Origin: Bacillota bacterium
GTDB lineage: Bacteria; Bacillota; Clostridia; Lachnospirales; Bianqueaceae
DNA: 64,000 bases
Assembly (NCBI GenBank): GCA_017442535.1
Contig: JAFRZL010000015.1
Span: forward strand, 1 to 64,000
Direction: 5' to 3'
A program made the position numbers and the translations under genes. Shown here one piece after another: positions 29,039-37,937 of the stretch (position 1 is the stretch's first letter; every line of letters begins with the position of its first letter). The notes under the pieces are model-generated. The model made no database searches, was not told the origin of the DNA, and saw nothing but the letters and a program-made list of their open reading frames with translations.

Positions 29039-29934
29039 ATCTGACCCGAGCTACTATGCAGGTGGACGGCGAGACCAAGCTTTTCGGCGTCTTCGGCCAT
29101 CCGATCGCGCATACTTTTTCACCGGCCCTTCACGAGATGCTCATCCGTGCACACGGCGGGAACATGGCTTATATCGCATATCATGTATTGCCTGAGCAGC
29201 TGGAGAGCGCGGTCCGGGGTGCATGGGCCATGGGGATCCGCGGCCTGAATCTGACCATTCCTCACAAAGAATCGGTTATTCCTTTATTGTGCGGGATAGA
29301 CAGTACTGCTTACAAGGCCGGCGCCGTCAATACGCTGAAATGGACGCCTGATGGTTATTACGGCTACAATACGGACGTATACGGTATGCGAAAGCAGCTG
29401 TCGGACGGCGGCATGCGGCTTAGCGGGCAGAGGGTATTGCTGCTTGGCGCGGGCGGCGCGGCGAGGGGCGCCCTCACGGTATGCCAGCTGGAAGGGGCAT
29501 CCGAAGTCATGGTATATAATCGTCATCCTGAACGGGCCGAAATGCTGATCAGCCGTTTCCGTGAGGCGGCTGAGGGTGAGGAGATACCGAGGATGCGTGT
29601 CATCAGCCATGAGGAATTGCTGCATGAGGAGCATCCCTATGTGATCCAGACGACACCGGCTGGAATGCTGCATATCCCGGATACGCTCCCGGTTACAGAA
29701 GAAGAGTTTTACCGGGGTATCCGATACGCCGCGGACGCGGTATACCATCCGATCCGGACGCCTTTCCTGCAGAAGGTGCGTGCGCAGGGCGGCATCGGCC
29801 TCGAAGGTCAGTCGATGCTCTTCTACCAGGGGGCACGGTCGTTCGAGATCTGGAACGATTTTACCTTTACGGATGAGGAGAGGGAGAGGCTCAGACGTGA
29901 ATTCCTCGCCTGGGCGGAGGGATATTTCGCATGA
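29035..29934 (+). CDS. aroE: Shikimate dehydrogenase
   Basis: NADPH-dependent reductase converting 3-dehydroshikimate to shikimate in aromatic amino acid synthesis. It has 299 residues. The substrate-binding half has FGVFGHPIAHTFSPALHE and NLTIPHKESVIP (catalytic Lys), GAVNTLKW and YNTDVYGM (catalytic Asp); the NADP-binding half has VLLLGAGGAARGAL, and the C-terminus has EGQSMLFYQGARSFEIW. Starts and ends overlap the neighbours by 4 bases (ATGA), forming a tightly coupled yqeG-aroE-aroK unit. Confidence 0.95.
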   Translation: MNLTRATMQVDGETKLFGVFGHPIAHTFSPALHEMLIRAHGGNMAYIAYHVLPEQLESAVRGAWAMGIRGLNLTIPHKESVIPLLCGIDSTAYKAGAVNTLKWTPDGYYGYNTDVYGMRKQLSDGGMRLSGQRVLLLGAGGAARGALTVCQLEGASEVMVYNRHPERAEMLISRFREAAEGEEIPRMRVISHEELLHEEHPYVIQTTPAGMLHIPDTLPVTEEEFYRGIRYAADAVYHPIRTPFLQKVRAQGGIGLEGQSMLFYQGARSFEIWNDFTFTDEERERLRREFLAWAEGYFA

Positions 29935-30473
29935 AAACAGTGATTCTGATCGGCTTTATGGGCTGCGGCAAAACGAGCCTGGGGCAGTATGCCGCGGACA
30001 GACTGGGGATGGCTTTTGTGGATACCGACAGTCGGGTTGAAGAGATCTGCGGGATGCCCATCAGCCGGATCTTTGCGGAGAGGGGCGAGGCGTGGTTCAG
30101 GCAACTGGAGTCAGAAGTGCTTGCGGATTGCTGCCGTAGGGGTGGAACGATTGTGGCCACAGGCGGTGGGATTGTCAAGGACCCTCGCAATGCGGCCCTT
30201 GTGCACGAAAACAATGGTTTCCTACTGTACCTGCGCACGGATCCGGAGGAGATTTACCGTAGGCTCAGGGACGATAATAGCCGTCCGCTTCTGAATCCTT
30301 ACCTCGGAGAGGCGAAGCTCCGCCGCATTTGCGAACTGATGGATGAGCGGAAACTGCTTTATGAGGAGGCTGCGGATGATGTTTTTGACGAGCAGGGGGC
30401 CTCAATGGAGGAAATTGGCGAGGAGCTTAGCGTCCGCATACGTGAAATCGCCTCGGAATCCGCAAAAATCTGA
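29931..30473 (+). CDS. aroK: Shikimate kinase
   Basis: Phosphorylates shikimate with ATP, the step after AroE. It has 180 residues. Walker A is LIGFMGCGKTSLGQ, the shikimate-binding Asp-Arg pair lies in FVDTDSRVEE, then SRIFAERGEAWFRQLESE and the lid-associated TGGGIVKD and LLYLRTDPEEIYRRL. Arg in the lid region LRDDNSRPLL is present. Its start overlaps aroE by 4 bases, so two consecutive steps of the shikimate pathway are coupled in one operon. Confidence 0.95.
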   Translation: MKTVILIGFMGCGKTSLGQYAADRLGMAFVDTDSRVEEICGMPISRIFAERGEAWFRQLESEVLADCCRRGGTIVATGGGIVKDPRNAALVHENNGFLLYLRTDPEEIYRRLRDDNSRPLLNPYLGEAKLRRICELMDERKLLYEEAADDVFDEQGASMEEIGEELSVRIREIASESAKI

Positions 30474-30490
30474 TTAATTTCAAAAAAGGG

Positions 30491-30519
30491 TTGAAATTTC
30501 ATTCAAAATAAGGTAAACT
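30491..30519 (+). promoter_or_regulatory. Promoter of efp
   Basis: TTGAAA (30491-30496) and TAAACT (30514-30519) are 17 bases apart in an AT-rich gap 45 bases before efp. The -10 is weak. Confidence 0.6.
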
Positions 30520-30563
30520 ATAAAGGTAAGTCTGAATTGTGATTTGAGGAGGTTCATTTTATT

Positions 30564-31130
30564 ATGGCAGACGTAGTCAGTGCAGGCGAATTCAGAAATG
30601 GCATGACGATTGAGTACAATAATGGGGCTTATATGGTAATTGAATTCCAGCACGTTAAGCCCGGCAAGGGCGCGGCCTTTGTCCGCACCAAGCTTAAGAA
30701 TGTCAAGGGCGACGGTGTGATTGAGACTTCCTTCCGTCCTAACGAGAAGTTTGACCGCGCGATAATCGAGCGCAAGGATATGGAGTATTTGTATGCTGAC
30801 GGCGACCTGTTCTACTTCATGGATCCCGAGACCTATGAGCAGACAGTCCTTAATGCCGAGCAGCTGGGTGATTCGCTCAAGTTCGTCAAAGAGAACGAGC
30901 TTGTCCGTATCCTCTCCCATCACGGAGTGGTCTTTGGCGTGGAGCCTCCGACGTTTGTGGAGCTGACAATTACCCATACGGAGCCCGGTGCCAGGGGCAA
31001 TACCGCTACCAACGTTCTCAAGCCCGCTACGGTCGAGACCGGCGCAGTGGTTCAGGTTCCCTTGTTCATCAACGAGGGCGAAGTAATCCAGATCGATACC
31101 CGTACGGGTGAATATCTGGGCCGGGCATAA
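30564..31130 (+). CDS. efp: Translation elongation factor P
   Basis: Factor that relieves ribosome stalling at polyproline. It has 188 residues with three beta-barrel domains: the N-terminal KOW-like domain with [17 protein letters not shown], where Lys35 in PGKG is the position modified in many bacteria, and the two OB folds ending in [21 protein letters not shown], the conserved C-terminus. No modification enzyme gene is visible nearby. It is followed by a terminator and then yqhY. In spore-formers the spoIIIA operon often lies between efp and yqhY; it is not here. Confidence 0.96.
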   Translation: MADVVSAGEFRNGMTIEYNNGAYMVIEFQHVKPGKGAAFVRTKLKNVKGDGVIETSFRPNEKFDRAIIERKDMEYLYADGDLFYFMDPETYEQTVLNAEQLGDSLKFVKENELVRILSHHGVVFGVEPPTFVELTITHTEPGARGNTATNVLKPATVETGAVVQVPLFINEGEVIQIDTRTGEYLGRA

Positions 31131-31143
31131 GGTTAGCGATATC

Positions 31144-31177
31144 AGCATGGGCTGCCATTGGATTGGCGGTCCATGCT
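31144..31177 (+). terminator. Terminator hairpin after efp
   Basis: AGCATGG (31144-31150) pairs with CCATGCT (31171-31177), with a nested GCCA / TGGC pair inside; T-rich bases follow. The longer upstream extension of the yqhY frame runs through this hairpin and is therefore not used. Confidence 0.7.
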
Positions 31178-31208
31178 TTATCTTATCGAGGCTTGTGAGG
31201 TGACAAGT

Positions 31209-31562
31209 ATGGAAGAACGCAAGATGAATGTAATCAATCAGAAGCAGAGCAGTCAGGTAACGGTCTCCGATGAGGTCGTGGCGATCATTGCCGATCTGGC
31301 GATCAGCGATGTCAAGGGCGTGTCCACTTACGGCGGCCGCAAAGGCAAGAAGAATTATGGCAAGGGCATCGGTATCCGGATGGATGGCCGCGATGTCTAT
31401 GTTGATATTTCACTGGTGCTTGAAGCAGGCGCCAAGGTCAAGAATGTCGCTGTTCCGATTCAGCAGAAGGTCAAGACCAGTATCGAGAACATGCTCGACA
31501 TGAATGTAAAGGAAGTCAATGTCTGCGTCATAGGCATCCAGAAGAACGAAGCTTCCGAATAA
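31209..31562 (+). CDS. yqhY: Asp23/Gls24 family protein YqhY
   Basis: Cytoplasmic protein of 117 residues of the Asp23/Gls24 family. Core sequence: VTVSDEVVAIIADLAISDVKGV, then GIGIRMDGRDVYVDISLVL and VPIQQKVKTSIENMLDMNVKEVNVCV. The ATG at 31209 follows GAGGTGA by 4 bases. The position between efp and nusB is the same as in B. subtilis, where YqhY is linked to control of fatty acid synthesis (next to accB/accC); here accBC are absent. The exact role remains uncertain. Confidence 0.9.
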   Translation: MEERKMNVINQKQSSQVTVSDEVVAIIADLAISDVKGVSTYGGRKGKKNYGKGIGIRMDGRDVYVDISLVLEAGAKVKNVAVPIQQKVKTSIENMLDMNVKEVNVCVIGIQKNEASE

Positions 31563-31601
31563 TTGCCTGAATACAGACGTTAGGAAAGGTACTTTGAAAT
31601 C

Positions 31602-32039
31602 ATGAAAAGAAAAGCAGCGCGAGAACATGCCTTCCGGATCCTCTTTGCCGCCCGTTTTACGCCGGCCGGATCCTTTGACATTGATCAGGCCATCGAACGG
31701 TATTTTACGGTGACCATAGGGGAGGATACTGTGCCCGGACAGTCGGATATTGATTTTATCCGCGCCGAGGTACTGGGCACACTCGAGCATCAGGAACTGA
31801 TCAATGGCTATATTGAAGGCGCTTTGGTCGACTGGAAACTTTCACGGCTCTCCTATGTGGATCTGGCCATCCTGCAGATGGCTTTCTACGAGATGAAATA
31901 TGCCGAGGACATGCCGGTCAGCGTCAGTATCAACGAAGCAGTGGAATTAGCCAAGAAATACTCTTCCGATGAGGCGCCCGCCTTTATCAACGGGGTGCTG
32001 GGCACCCTGGCCAGACAGCTGGAGGAAGAGGGAAAATGA
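31602..32039 (+). CDS. nusB: Transcription antitermination factor NusB
   Basis: All-helical RNA-binding protein that works with NusE/S10 in rRNA antitermination. It has 145 residues, normal length. Visible features: the Arg-rich start MKRKAAREHAFRILFAARF, WKLSRLSYVDLAILQMAFYEM, and the conserved C-terminal VSINEAVELAKKYSSDEAPAFINGVLG. It overlaps xseA by 4 bases (ATGA). In B. subtilis folD lies between nusB and xseA; it is absent here. Confidence 0.95.
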   Translation: MKRKAAREHAFRILFAARFTPAGSFDIDQAIERYFTVTIGEDTVPGQSDIDFIRAEVLGTLEHQELINGYIEGALVDWKLSRLSYVDLAILQMAFYEMKYAEDMPVSVSINEAVELAKKYSSDEAPAFINGVLGTLARQLEEEGK

Positions 32040-33250
32040 ACCCCATGGTTCTGAAAGTTTCCCAGGTCAATACTTATGCGAAAAGGATTCTCGCGCAGGA
32101 TACGATTCTGAATCGTCTGCATATGACCGGGGAAATCAGCAATTTTAAGCGGCATTCCTCCGGTCATTTATATTTTGTGCTGAAGGATGAACTGGCTGCG
32201 ATCAATTGTGTGATGTTCGCGCAGGACGCCAGGACACTGCGTTTCCTCCCGAGAGAGGGGCAGCGGGTGATTGCCGAAGGCGCAGTCTCGCTGTATGAGA
32301 AGACGGGGCAGTTCCAGTTTTACGCGAGGCGCATGGTTCCGGACGGCACCGGGGCGCTCTACATAGCCTTTGAGGCGCTGAAGCAGAAGCTTGCGGCCGA
32401 AGGGCTTTTTGATCCCGCGCGTAAGAAGCCGATTCCTGCGTTTCCGCGGTCCGTGGCGCTGGTGACCTCGCCCACGGGCGCGGCAGTGCAGGATATGATC
32501 CATATTGCGCGGCGCCGCCATCCGGGGATTCAGCTGATCCTGGTACCCGTGCTGGTGCAGGGCGATCAGGCGGCTCCCTCCATCGTACAGGGACTGAGGC
32601 GCGCGGCCATGACAGGCGCTGATACGATCATTGTCGGCCGCGGAGGCGGCTCACTGGAGGATCTGTGGCCCTTTAACGAAGAACCTGTGGCCAGAGCTAT
32701 TGCGGAGTGTCCGGTTCCTGTGATCTCGGCTGTAGGGCACGAGACGGATGTTACTATCGCGGATTTCGCGGCGGATCTGCGGGCTCCCACGCCCTCTGCG
32801 GCGGCCGAGCTGGCTGTTCCGGTAGCGGATGAGCTGCTTTCTGGACTCCGCGATCTGCGGATCAGGCAGCGCCTCGCGTTAAGACGACGCATCGAGACTG
32901 AGCGGCTGATGCTGGGACAGATCCACAACAGGCCCTGCTACCGCAGACCCGGCGACTGGTTCCGCAGCACCAGACAGGCGCTCGACGAGGCCGGCGAAGC
33001 CATGCGGCTTGCAATTTCCGACAGGCTCAAAACCGCTTCCGATGCCCTCGATGCACTGCATCTGCACCTGGAATACCGTAATCCCGAATATCCGCTCAGC
33101 CGCGGCTACAGCATGCTGATGGACCCGGAAGGCCATTTTATCAGCTCAATTACAGAAATACATCCCGGCAGCCCCTATCAGGTCAGGCTGCAGGACGGCC
33201 TGGCACATATGCGGGCCGAAGGGACGGAAGGAGTTTCCCATGGAGCCTAA
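32036..33250 (+). CDS. xseA: Exodeoxyribonuclease VII large subunit
   Basis: Catalytic large subunit of ExoVII, which degrades single-stranded DNA from both ends. It has 404 residues. The N-terminal OB fold has LHMTGEISNFKRHSSGHLYF; the catalytic domain has ALVTSPTGAAVQDMIHIARR, IIVGRGGGSLEDLWPFNEE and ISAVGHETDVTIADFAADLRAPTPSAAAEL. A helical region and C-terminal NPEYPLSRGYSMLMD complete it. The helical part is somewhat shorter than in long E. coli-type XseA. The end overlaps xseB by 11 bases. Confidence 0.95.
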   Translation: MNPMVLKVSQVNTYAKRILAQDTILNRLHMTGEISNFKRHSSGHLYFVLKDELAAINCVMFAQDARTLRFLPREGQRVIAEGAVSLYEKTGQFQFYARRMVPDGTGALYIAFEALKQKLAAEGLFDPARKKPIPAFPRSVALVTSPTGAAVQDMIHIARRRHPGIQLILVPVLVQGDQAAPSIVQGLRRAAMTGADTIIVGRGGGSLEDLWPFNEEPVARAIAECPVPVISAVGHETDVTIADFAADLRAPTPSAAAELAVPVADELLSGLRDLRIRQRLALRRRIETERLMLGQIHNRPCYRRPGDWFRSTRQALDEAGEAMRLAISDRLKTASDALDALHLHLEYRNPEYPLSRGYSMLMDPEGHFISSITEIHPGSPYQVRLQDGLAHMRAEGTEGVSHGA

Positions 33251-33440
33251 AACTTACGAAGAAGCCTTTGCAAGGCTGAATGAAATAACGGCGCGGCTGG
33301 AGGATTCCACACTGCCGCTCTCGGAACTGACATCTTTATACAAAGAGGGGACGGAGCTGGAGCGTTACTGCCGCGCGCTGCTGGACAAGACCGAGAAGGA
33401 GCTCGTGGTGCTGGCGGAGGAATCTCATGAAGCCGAGTGA
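33240..33440 (+). CDS. xseB: Exodeoxyribonuclease VII small subunit
   Basis: Small helical subunit of ExoVII that stabilises XseA. It has 66 residues, the normal size, with the signature YEEAFARLNEITARLEDSTL then PLSELTSLYKEGTELERYCRALL and a Lys/Glu-rich end. Its start overlaps xseA by 11 bases and its end overlaps ispA by 14 bases, so the three are translationally coupled. Confidence 0.94.
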   Translation: MEPKTYEEAFARLNEITARLEDSTLPLSELTSLYKEGTELERYCRALLDKTEKELVVLAEESHEAE

Positions 33441-34365
33441 TTTTATCGCGGCGCAGCTGCCCATCCTTGAGGAAGAGCTTAAGTCCCGGGTTACACGGTC
33501 TGATCCGTATGGAGGCCGGATCTGGGAAGCAATGGCTTACAGTCTGATGGCCGGCGGCAAACGCATCCGACCCCTGATGCTGCAGCTTTCCGCCTGTGCG
33601 GCGGCCGGCTGCATCCGCGAGGATGTGCTTCGCGAGACGCTTCCCTTTGCCTGCGCGATCGAGATGATCCATACATATTCACTGATCCATGATGATTTGC
33701 CTGCGATGGATAATGACGATTACCGCCGCGGACGTCTGACCAATCATAAAGTATTTGGCGACGCTGTCGCGATCCTGGCCGGGGATGGACTGCTGAATCT
33801 CGCCTACGAGACGCTCTTTGAGGCCCTGAGGCAGAATCCTGCTCCGGGGCGTGTCCGGGCGGCATCCGTCATCGCGGCCGCGGCAGGCCCGGACGGTATG
33901 GTGGCCGGTCAGACGGCCGATATCCTGGCCACACTTCCCGAGGATACGGTCAGTGATCATTTATCAAATGATCCTGGGGCGGAAGCGGCCCGTCTGGAAT
34001 ATATCGAACGCAATAAAACCGGCCAGATGCTCGCCGCCGCGTTAAGAGCAGGAGCTGAGACACAGGGAGCGTCCGAGGAGGACTGTGAAGCGCTGGAACA
34101 TGCGGGATTCCTCTTTGGAAGAGCCTTTCAGATCGAGGATGATCTGCTGGATATCGAAGGCAGTCAGGCTGAGCTAGGCAAGTCCATAGGCAAGGACGCT
34201 TCGCAGAATAAGCTCACCTTTGTGAGTGTCTACGGTGTGGAGGAAGCTCGGCGTATGGTACGCGAACTCTCCGGAGAAGCCGTTCGGATTTTCCGCCGCT
34301 GGGATAATGAGCCCTCACGGCTCCTCGGCGCGTGGATCGAACAAATGATTTACAGAACGAAGTAA
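33427..34365 (+). CDS. ispA: Polyprenyl synthetase (farnesyl/geranyl diphosphate synthase)
   Basis: Makes short-chain isoprenoid diphosphates by adding IPP to allylic primers. It has 312 residues. The first Asp-rich motif is HDDLPAMDND (DDxxxxD, bacterial FPP type) and the second is QIEDDLLDIEG; the substrate Lys-Arg are in SLMAGGKRIRPLML, and KTG/Q features in RNKTGQML and DVSQNK-like DASQNKLTFVSVYG. It lies between xseB and dxs as in B. subtilis. Product length cannot be read with certainty; C15 is likely. Confidence 0.94.
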   Translation: MKPSDFIAAQLPILEEELKSRVTRSDPYGGRIWEAMAYSLMAGGKRIRPLMLQLSACAAAGCIREDVLRETLPFACAIEMIHTYSLIHDDLPAMDNDDYRRGRLTNHKVFGDAVAILAGDGLLNLAYETLFEALRQNPAPGRVRAASVIAAAAGPDGMVAGQTADILATLPEDTVSDHLSNDPGAEAARLEYIERNKTGQMLAAALRAGAETQGASEEDCEALEHAGFLFGRAFQIEDDLLDIEGSQAELGKSIGKDASQNKLTFVSVYGVEEARRMVRELSGEAVRIFRRWDNEPSRLLGAWIEQMIYRTK

Positions 34366-34380
34366 AGGTGATGGATAGAT

Positions 34381-36246
34381 ATGTACCCACTGCTTGACAC
34401 CATCCAGGGACCGGAAGATGTCAGAAAGCTGACAGAGGCTCAAACAGAGCAGCTTGCCGCGGAGATCCGTGATTTTTTGGTATGCCATGTGGCACGGACA
34501 GGCGGACATCTGAGCGCCAACCTGGGTGTGGTGGAGCTGACGCTGGCGCTTCACCGCTGCTTTGAAACACCCGTGGACCGGATCGTTTTTGATGTGGGTC
34601 ATCAGTCCTATGTACACAAGATTCTGACCGGCCGGAAGGATGAATTCGACCGGCTGAGGCAGAAAGGCGGCCTGAGCGGCTTTCCCAAGGCCCAGGAGAG
34701 CGCGCACGACAGCTTTGATACCGGACATGCTTCGACGTCGGTTTCGGCCGCTCTGGGGCTTGCCAAGGCGCGCGATCTGCAGGGACAGAAGCATTTTGTG
34801 GTCGCGGTACTTGGGGACGGAGCACTTACCGGAGGTATGGCCTATGAGGCTCTGAACCAGGCGGGCCGTGATAAAACGCCTTTGATCGTCGTCCTGAATG
34901 ATAACCAGATGTCGATCGGCCCCAATGTCGGTGCACTTTCCCGCAGCCTCCGGGGCCTGCGCACCAAGAAATCCTACCTGAAATTCAAGCTCAATCTGCA
35001 CCGTCTTCTGGACAAACGTGACGATTCTGAGGACAAGGGACCCGTTGTACGGCTGATTCAGCGGATCAAACGGCGCATCAAATACTTCCTGCTCACGGGC
35101 GTTTTCTTTGAGGAACTGGGTTTTACCTACCTGGGGCCCGTGGACGGCAATCATCTGTCTGAGGTCGAGAAGATCCTGGACCAGGCCAAGAATCTGAACA
35201 AGCCGGTACTTGTGCATATCCGTACCCTGAAGGGTAAGGGATATACGCCTGCGGAGGAGAATTCCGCCGCCTTTCATGGGATCGGTCCCTTTGATCCGGA
35301 GACGGGGGAGTGTGCCGTTCCCTCCAGAAGCTGGGCCGACGCGGTCGGATCGCAGCTGGAGCTGATGGCCAGGCAAGACCGCCGGCTCGTCGCAGTGACG
35401 GCCGCCATGCCTCAGGGGACGGGTCTTGAACAGTTCAGCAAAGATTTTCCCCGGCAGTTTTTCGATGTCGGCATCGCCGAAGAACACGCCGTGACTTTTT
35501 CCGCAGGCATGGCCAAGGGCGGGCTGCACCCGTGGGTCGTCATTTATTCGACCTTCCTGCAGCGTGCCTATGACCAGATTCTGCATGATGTTTGTCTGCC
35601 CGGCCTGCCGGTACACCTGATGCTGGACCACGCGGGTGTGGTCGGCGAGGACGGTGAGACGCATCAGGGCATCTTTGATATCGCCTATCTGGGCCATATC
35701 CCGGGAATGCAGCTGATGGCGCCTTCCTGCGAAGAAGAGCTGAGGCGGATGATGGCTTATGCCGCGGCCTGCGAAGGCCCTACCGCCATCCGCTATCCCA
35801 AAGGCAAAGTGGCAAATGACATGATCGAGCGTCCGCTTGTGATCCGCGGACAGGGCTGTGTGGTCCGCGCCTGCGAGCATCCGGATTATTTGATACTGGC
35901 GCTTGGACCCTGCGTACAGGATGCCCTGCAGGCGGCCGAAATACTCCGTCAGAAAGGCATTGAGACAGAGGTGGCGGACGCGCGCTTCGCGTCAGCTCTT
36001 GATCCGGCCTGGTACCATGAAATGGCTGCCCGCTGCGGCCGGATCCTGACGGTGGAAGACCATATCCATCAGGACGGATATGGCATGAAAGTCCGCGATC
36101 TTCTGTACAAACAGGCCGAGGTGCGCAATCTCTCGCTCCCCGATGCTTTCCTGAAGCAGGGCACCCGCGCCGAACTGCTTCGCGCGGCAGGCATCTGTCC
36201 GGAGGGTATCGCGAATCTCCTGGAGGAATGGCATGAGCAAGAATAA
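34381..36246 (+). CDS. dxs: 1-deoxy-D-xylulose-5-phosphate synthase
   Basis: Thiamine diphosphate enzyme joining pyruvate and glyceraldehyde 3-phosphate in the first step of the MEP isoprenoid pathway. It has 621 residues. Features: HLSANLGVVELTLALHRCF, FDVGHQSYVHKILTGR, the ThDP/Mg motif VLGDGALTGGMAYEALNQAG with NDNQMSIGPNVG, then the transketolase Pyr domain with DVGIAEEHAVTFSAGMAKGG and the C-terminal domain. An AAAGGTG-like site precedes the ATG. The end overlaps tlyA by 14 bases. With ispA it shows that isoprenoids come from the MEP route. Confidence 0.96.
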   Translation: MYPLLDTIQGPEDVRKLTEAQTEQLAAEIRDFLVCHVARTGGHLSANLGVVELTLALHRCFETPVDRIVFDVGHQSYVHKILTGRKDEFDRLRQKGGLSGFPKAQESAHDSFDTGHASTSVSAALGLAKARDLQGQKHFVVAVLGDGALTGGMAYEALNQAGRDKTPLIVVLNDNQMSIGPNVGALSRSLRGLRTKKSYLKFKLNLHRLLDKRDDSEDKGPVVRLIQRIKRRIKYFLLTGVFFEELGFTYLGPVDGNHLSEVEKILDQAKNLNKPVLVHIRTLKGKGYTPAEENSAAFHGIGPFDPETGECAVPSRSWADAVGSQLELMARQDRRLVAVTAAMPQGTGLEQFSKDFPRQFFDVGIAEEHAVTFSAGMAKGGLHPWVVIYSTFLQRAYDQILHDVCLPGLPVHLMLDHAGVVGEDGETHQGIFDIAYLGHIPGMQLMAPSCEEELRRMMAYAAACEGPTAIRYPKGKVANDMIERPLVIRGQGCVVRACEHPDYLILALGPCVQDALQAAEILRQKGIETEVADARFASALDPAWYHEMAARCGRILTVEDHIHQDGYGMKVRDLLYKQAEVRNLSLPDAFLKQGTRAELLRAAGICPEGIANLLEEWHEQE

Positions 36247-37042
36247 AGAACGACTGGACGTCCGTATGGTGGCCGAAGGACTCGCCGAGTCCCGGGAAAA
36301 GGCCAAGACCATCATCATGGCCGGCCAGGTCTATGTGGATGAAGTCCGGGAGGACAAGGCGGGGACGATGATTCCCGATACAGCCGTGATCACGGTAAAG
36401 GGCAGGACCCTTCCCTATGTCAGCCGCGGCGGACTGAAACTGGCCAAGGCAATCGAAACTTTTGGGTTGGACCTTTCCGGCCTTGTCTGCATCGACGCCG
36501 GCGCTTCCACCGGAGGATTCACCGACTGCATGCTGCAAAACGGCGCCGTCCGCGTCTATGCAGTGGATGTCGGGTACGGGCAGCTCGCCTGGAAGCTCCG
36601 TGAGGATCCGCGCGTCGTCGTGCTTGAAAAGACGAATGTCCGCTATCTGAATGAAGAAATCGTCCCGGAGTTATGCAATTTCGCATCCGCCGACCTCTCC
36701 TTTATCTCCCTTACCAAAGTACTGGAACCCATTGCCTCGCGGCTTAGTCAGGAGGGCCGAATGGTCTGCCTGGTCAAGCCCCAATTCGAAGCAGGCCGTG
36801 AGAAAGTAGGGAAGAAGGGCGTTGTACGCGATCCCGCGGTGCACCGCGAAGTCCTTACCCATGTGATCGAGTGGGCCTCTGAGCATGGTTTCGGCATCAG
36901 GGGACTGACTTATTCGCCCGTACGCGGGCCGGAAGGCAATATTGAATACCTGCTCCTGCTGGACCGTCATCCCGATGAGCAGCAGGAAGACTGGCGGCAG
37001 GCAATCGAAAAGGTGGTGACAGAATCCCATGAAACCCTCTAA
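36233..37042 (+). CDS. tlyA: TlyA family rRNA 2'-O-methyltransferase
   Basis: Methylates ribose hydroxyls in rRNA (TlyA of mycobacteria acts on both subunits); called YqxC in B. subtilis. It has 269 residues: an N-terminal S4 RNA-binding domain (RLDVRMVAEGLAESREKAKT with AGQVYVD, 1-60) and a Rossmann methyltransferase domain starting YVSRGGLKLAKAIETFGLD with motif I CIDAGASTGGFTDCML and VKPQFEAGREKVGKKGVVRD. Some family members were called hemolysins, but the methyltransferase residues are complete. It overlaps dxs by 14 and nadK by 14 bases. Confidence 0.94.
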   Translation: MSKNKERLDVRMVAEGLAESREKAKTIIMAGQVYVDEVREDKAGTMIPDTAVITVKGRTLPYVSRGGLKLAKAIETFGLDLSGLVCIDAGASTGGFTDCMLQNGAVRVYAVDVGYGQLAWKLREDPRVVVLEKTNVRYLNEEIVPELCNFASADLSFISLTKVLEPIASRLSQEGRMVCLVKPQFEAGREKVGKKGVVRDPAVHREVLTHVIEWASEHGFGIRGLTYSPVRGPEGNIEYLLLLDRHPDEQQEDWRQAIEKVVTESHETL

Positions 37043-37901
37043 ATTTCTGATGATCGTGAACCCTTCCAAGGATCCATTGGGTCAGGAAACCCGTCTGATC
37101 ACGGATTTTCTGCTGCAGCGGGGTGCTGAGATCTGGATCCTTCAGGATCCGGGACACAAATTCGATACGCAGATTCCTGTGGTGACCAAGGATAATCTGC
37201 CTCCCGTGGACATGGCGATCGTCCTGGGCGGCGACGGCACGATGCTTGGCAGCGCGCGCGACTTGTGGAATACAGGGATCCCGATCCTGGGTATCAATCT
37301 GGGGCATCTCGGCTTTCTGACCGCCTGTGAGAAAGAAGACTGCCTGATCGTTCTGGATCTGGTGCTCCAGGGGCATTACCGCCTGGAGGAGCGCTGTATG
37401 CTGCAAGGCCGCATCCTGCACCGCAAGGACGCTTCAGAGGTCGTTTTCCGGGGACTGAACGACGCTGCTATCACACGCGGATCTTTCTCACGCATGCTTT
37501 CCATCGCGGTGGAATTCAACGGACGCCTGATGGATCATATCTACGCCGACGGACTGGTGGTAGCGACGCCGACCGGATCCACAGGCTATAATCTCGCAGC
37601 CGGCGGCCCGATCCTTGTACCGAGCGCCAACGCACTGGTTTTCACACCGATCTGCCCGCGTTCCCTGAGCGTTCGGTCGATCGTTACCTCCAAGAGGGAC
37701 AGCCTGCAGTTTCGGGTGCTCCCCGAAGAGGACCTGGCCTTTCCGGCACTGATGCTGACCATCGACGGCCAGGAAGGTTATCCCATTGCCCCGCTTGACG
37801 AAGTCAGCGTCGAAGTGGTGCCCGGCGCGGCCAGACTGGTGCGCACCGAAGATTCGACTTTTTTCGATACGATCCGCAAGAAGCTTTTTAACGAAGACTG
37901 A
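37029..37901 (+). CDS. nadK: NAD kinase
   Basis: Phosphorylates NAD to NADP with ATP. It has 290 residues. The diagnostic loop is VLGGDGTMLGSARD, followed by GINLGHLGFLTACEK, then NDAAITRG, and the second family motif ADGLVVATPTGSTGYNLAAGGPIL. The C-terminal beta-rich part ends in a short tail. The gene begins inside tlyA (14-base overlap). nadK inside the tlyA-argR-recN cluster is common in Clostridia, whereas B. subtilis carries its NAD kinase genes elsewhere. Confidence 0.95.
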   Translation: MKPSKFLMIVNPSKDPLGQETRLITDFLLQRGAEIWILQDPGHKFDTQIPVVTKDNLPPVDMAIVLGGDGTMLGSARDLWNTGIPILGINLGHLGFLTACEKEDCLIVLDLVLQGHYRLEERCMLQGRILHRKDASEVVFRGLNDAAITRGSFSRMLSIAVEFNGRLMDHIYADGLVVATPTGSTGYNLAAGGPILVPSANALVFTPICPRSLSVRSIVTSKRDSLQFRVLPEEDLAFPALMLTIDGQEGYPIAPLDEVSVEVVPGAARLVRTEDSTFFDTIRKKLFNED

Positions 37902-37937
37902 CGGAACGGTGATGATGATTTTTTAGGAGGTATTATC

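Noticed and set aside
34315-35880. 521-codon minus-strand frame opposite dxs
   Set aside because: Shadow of dxs; no ribosome site and no family motifs, while dxs is complete.
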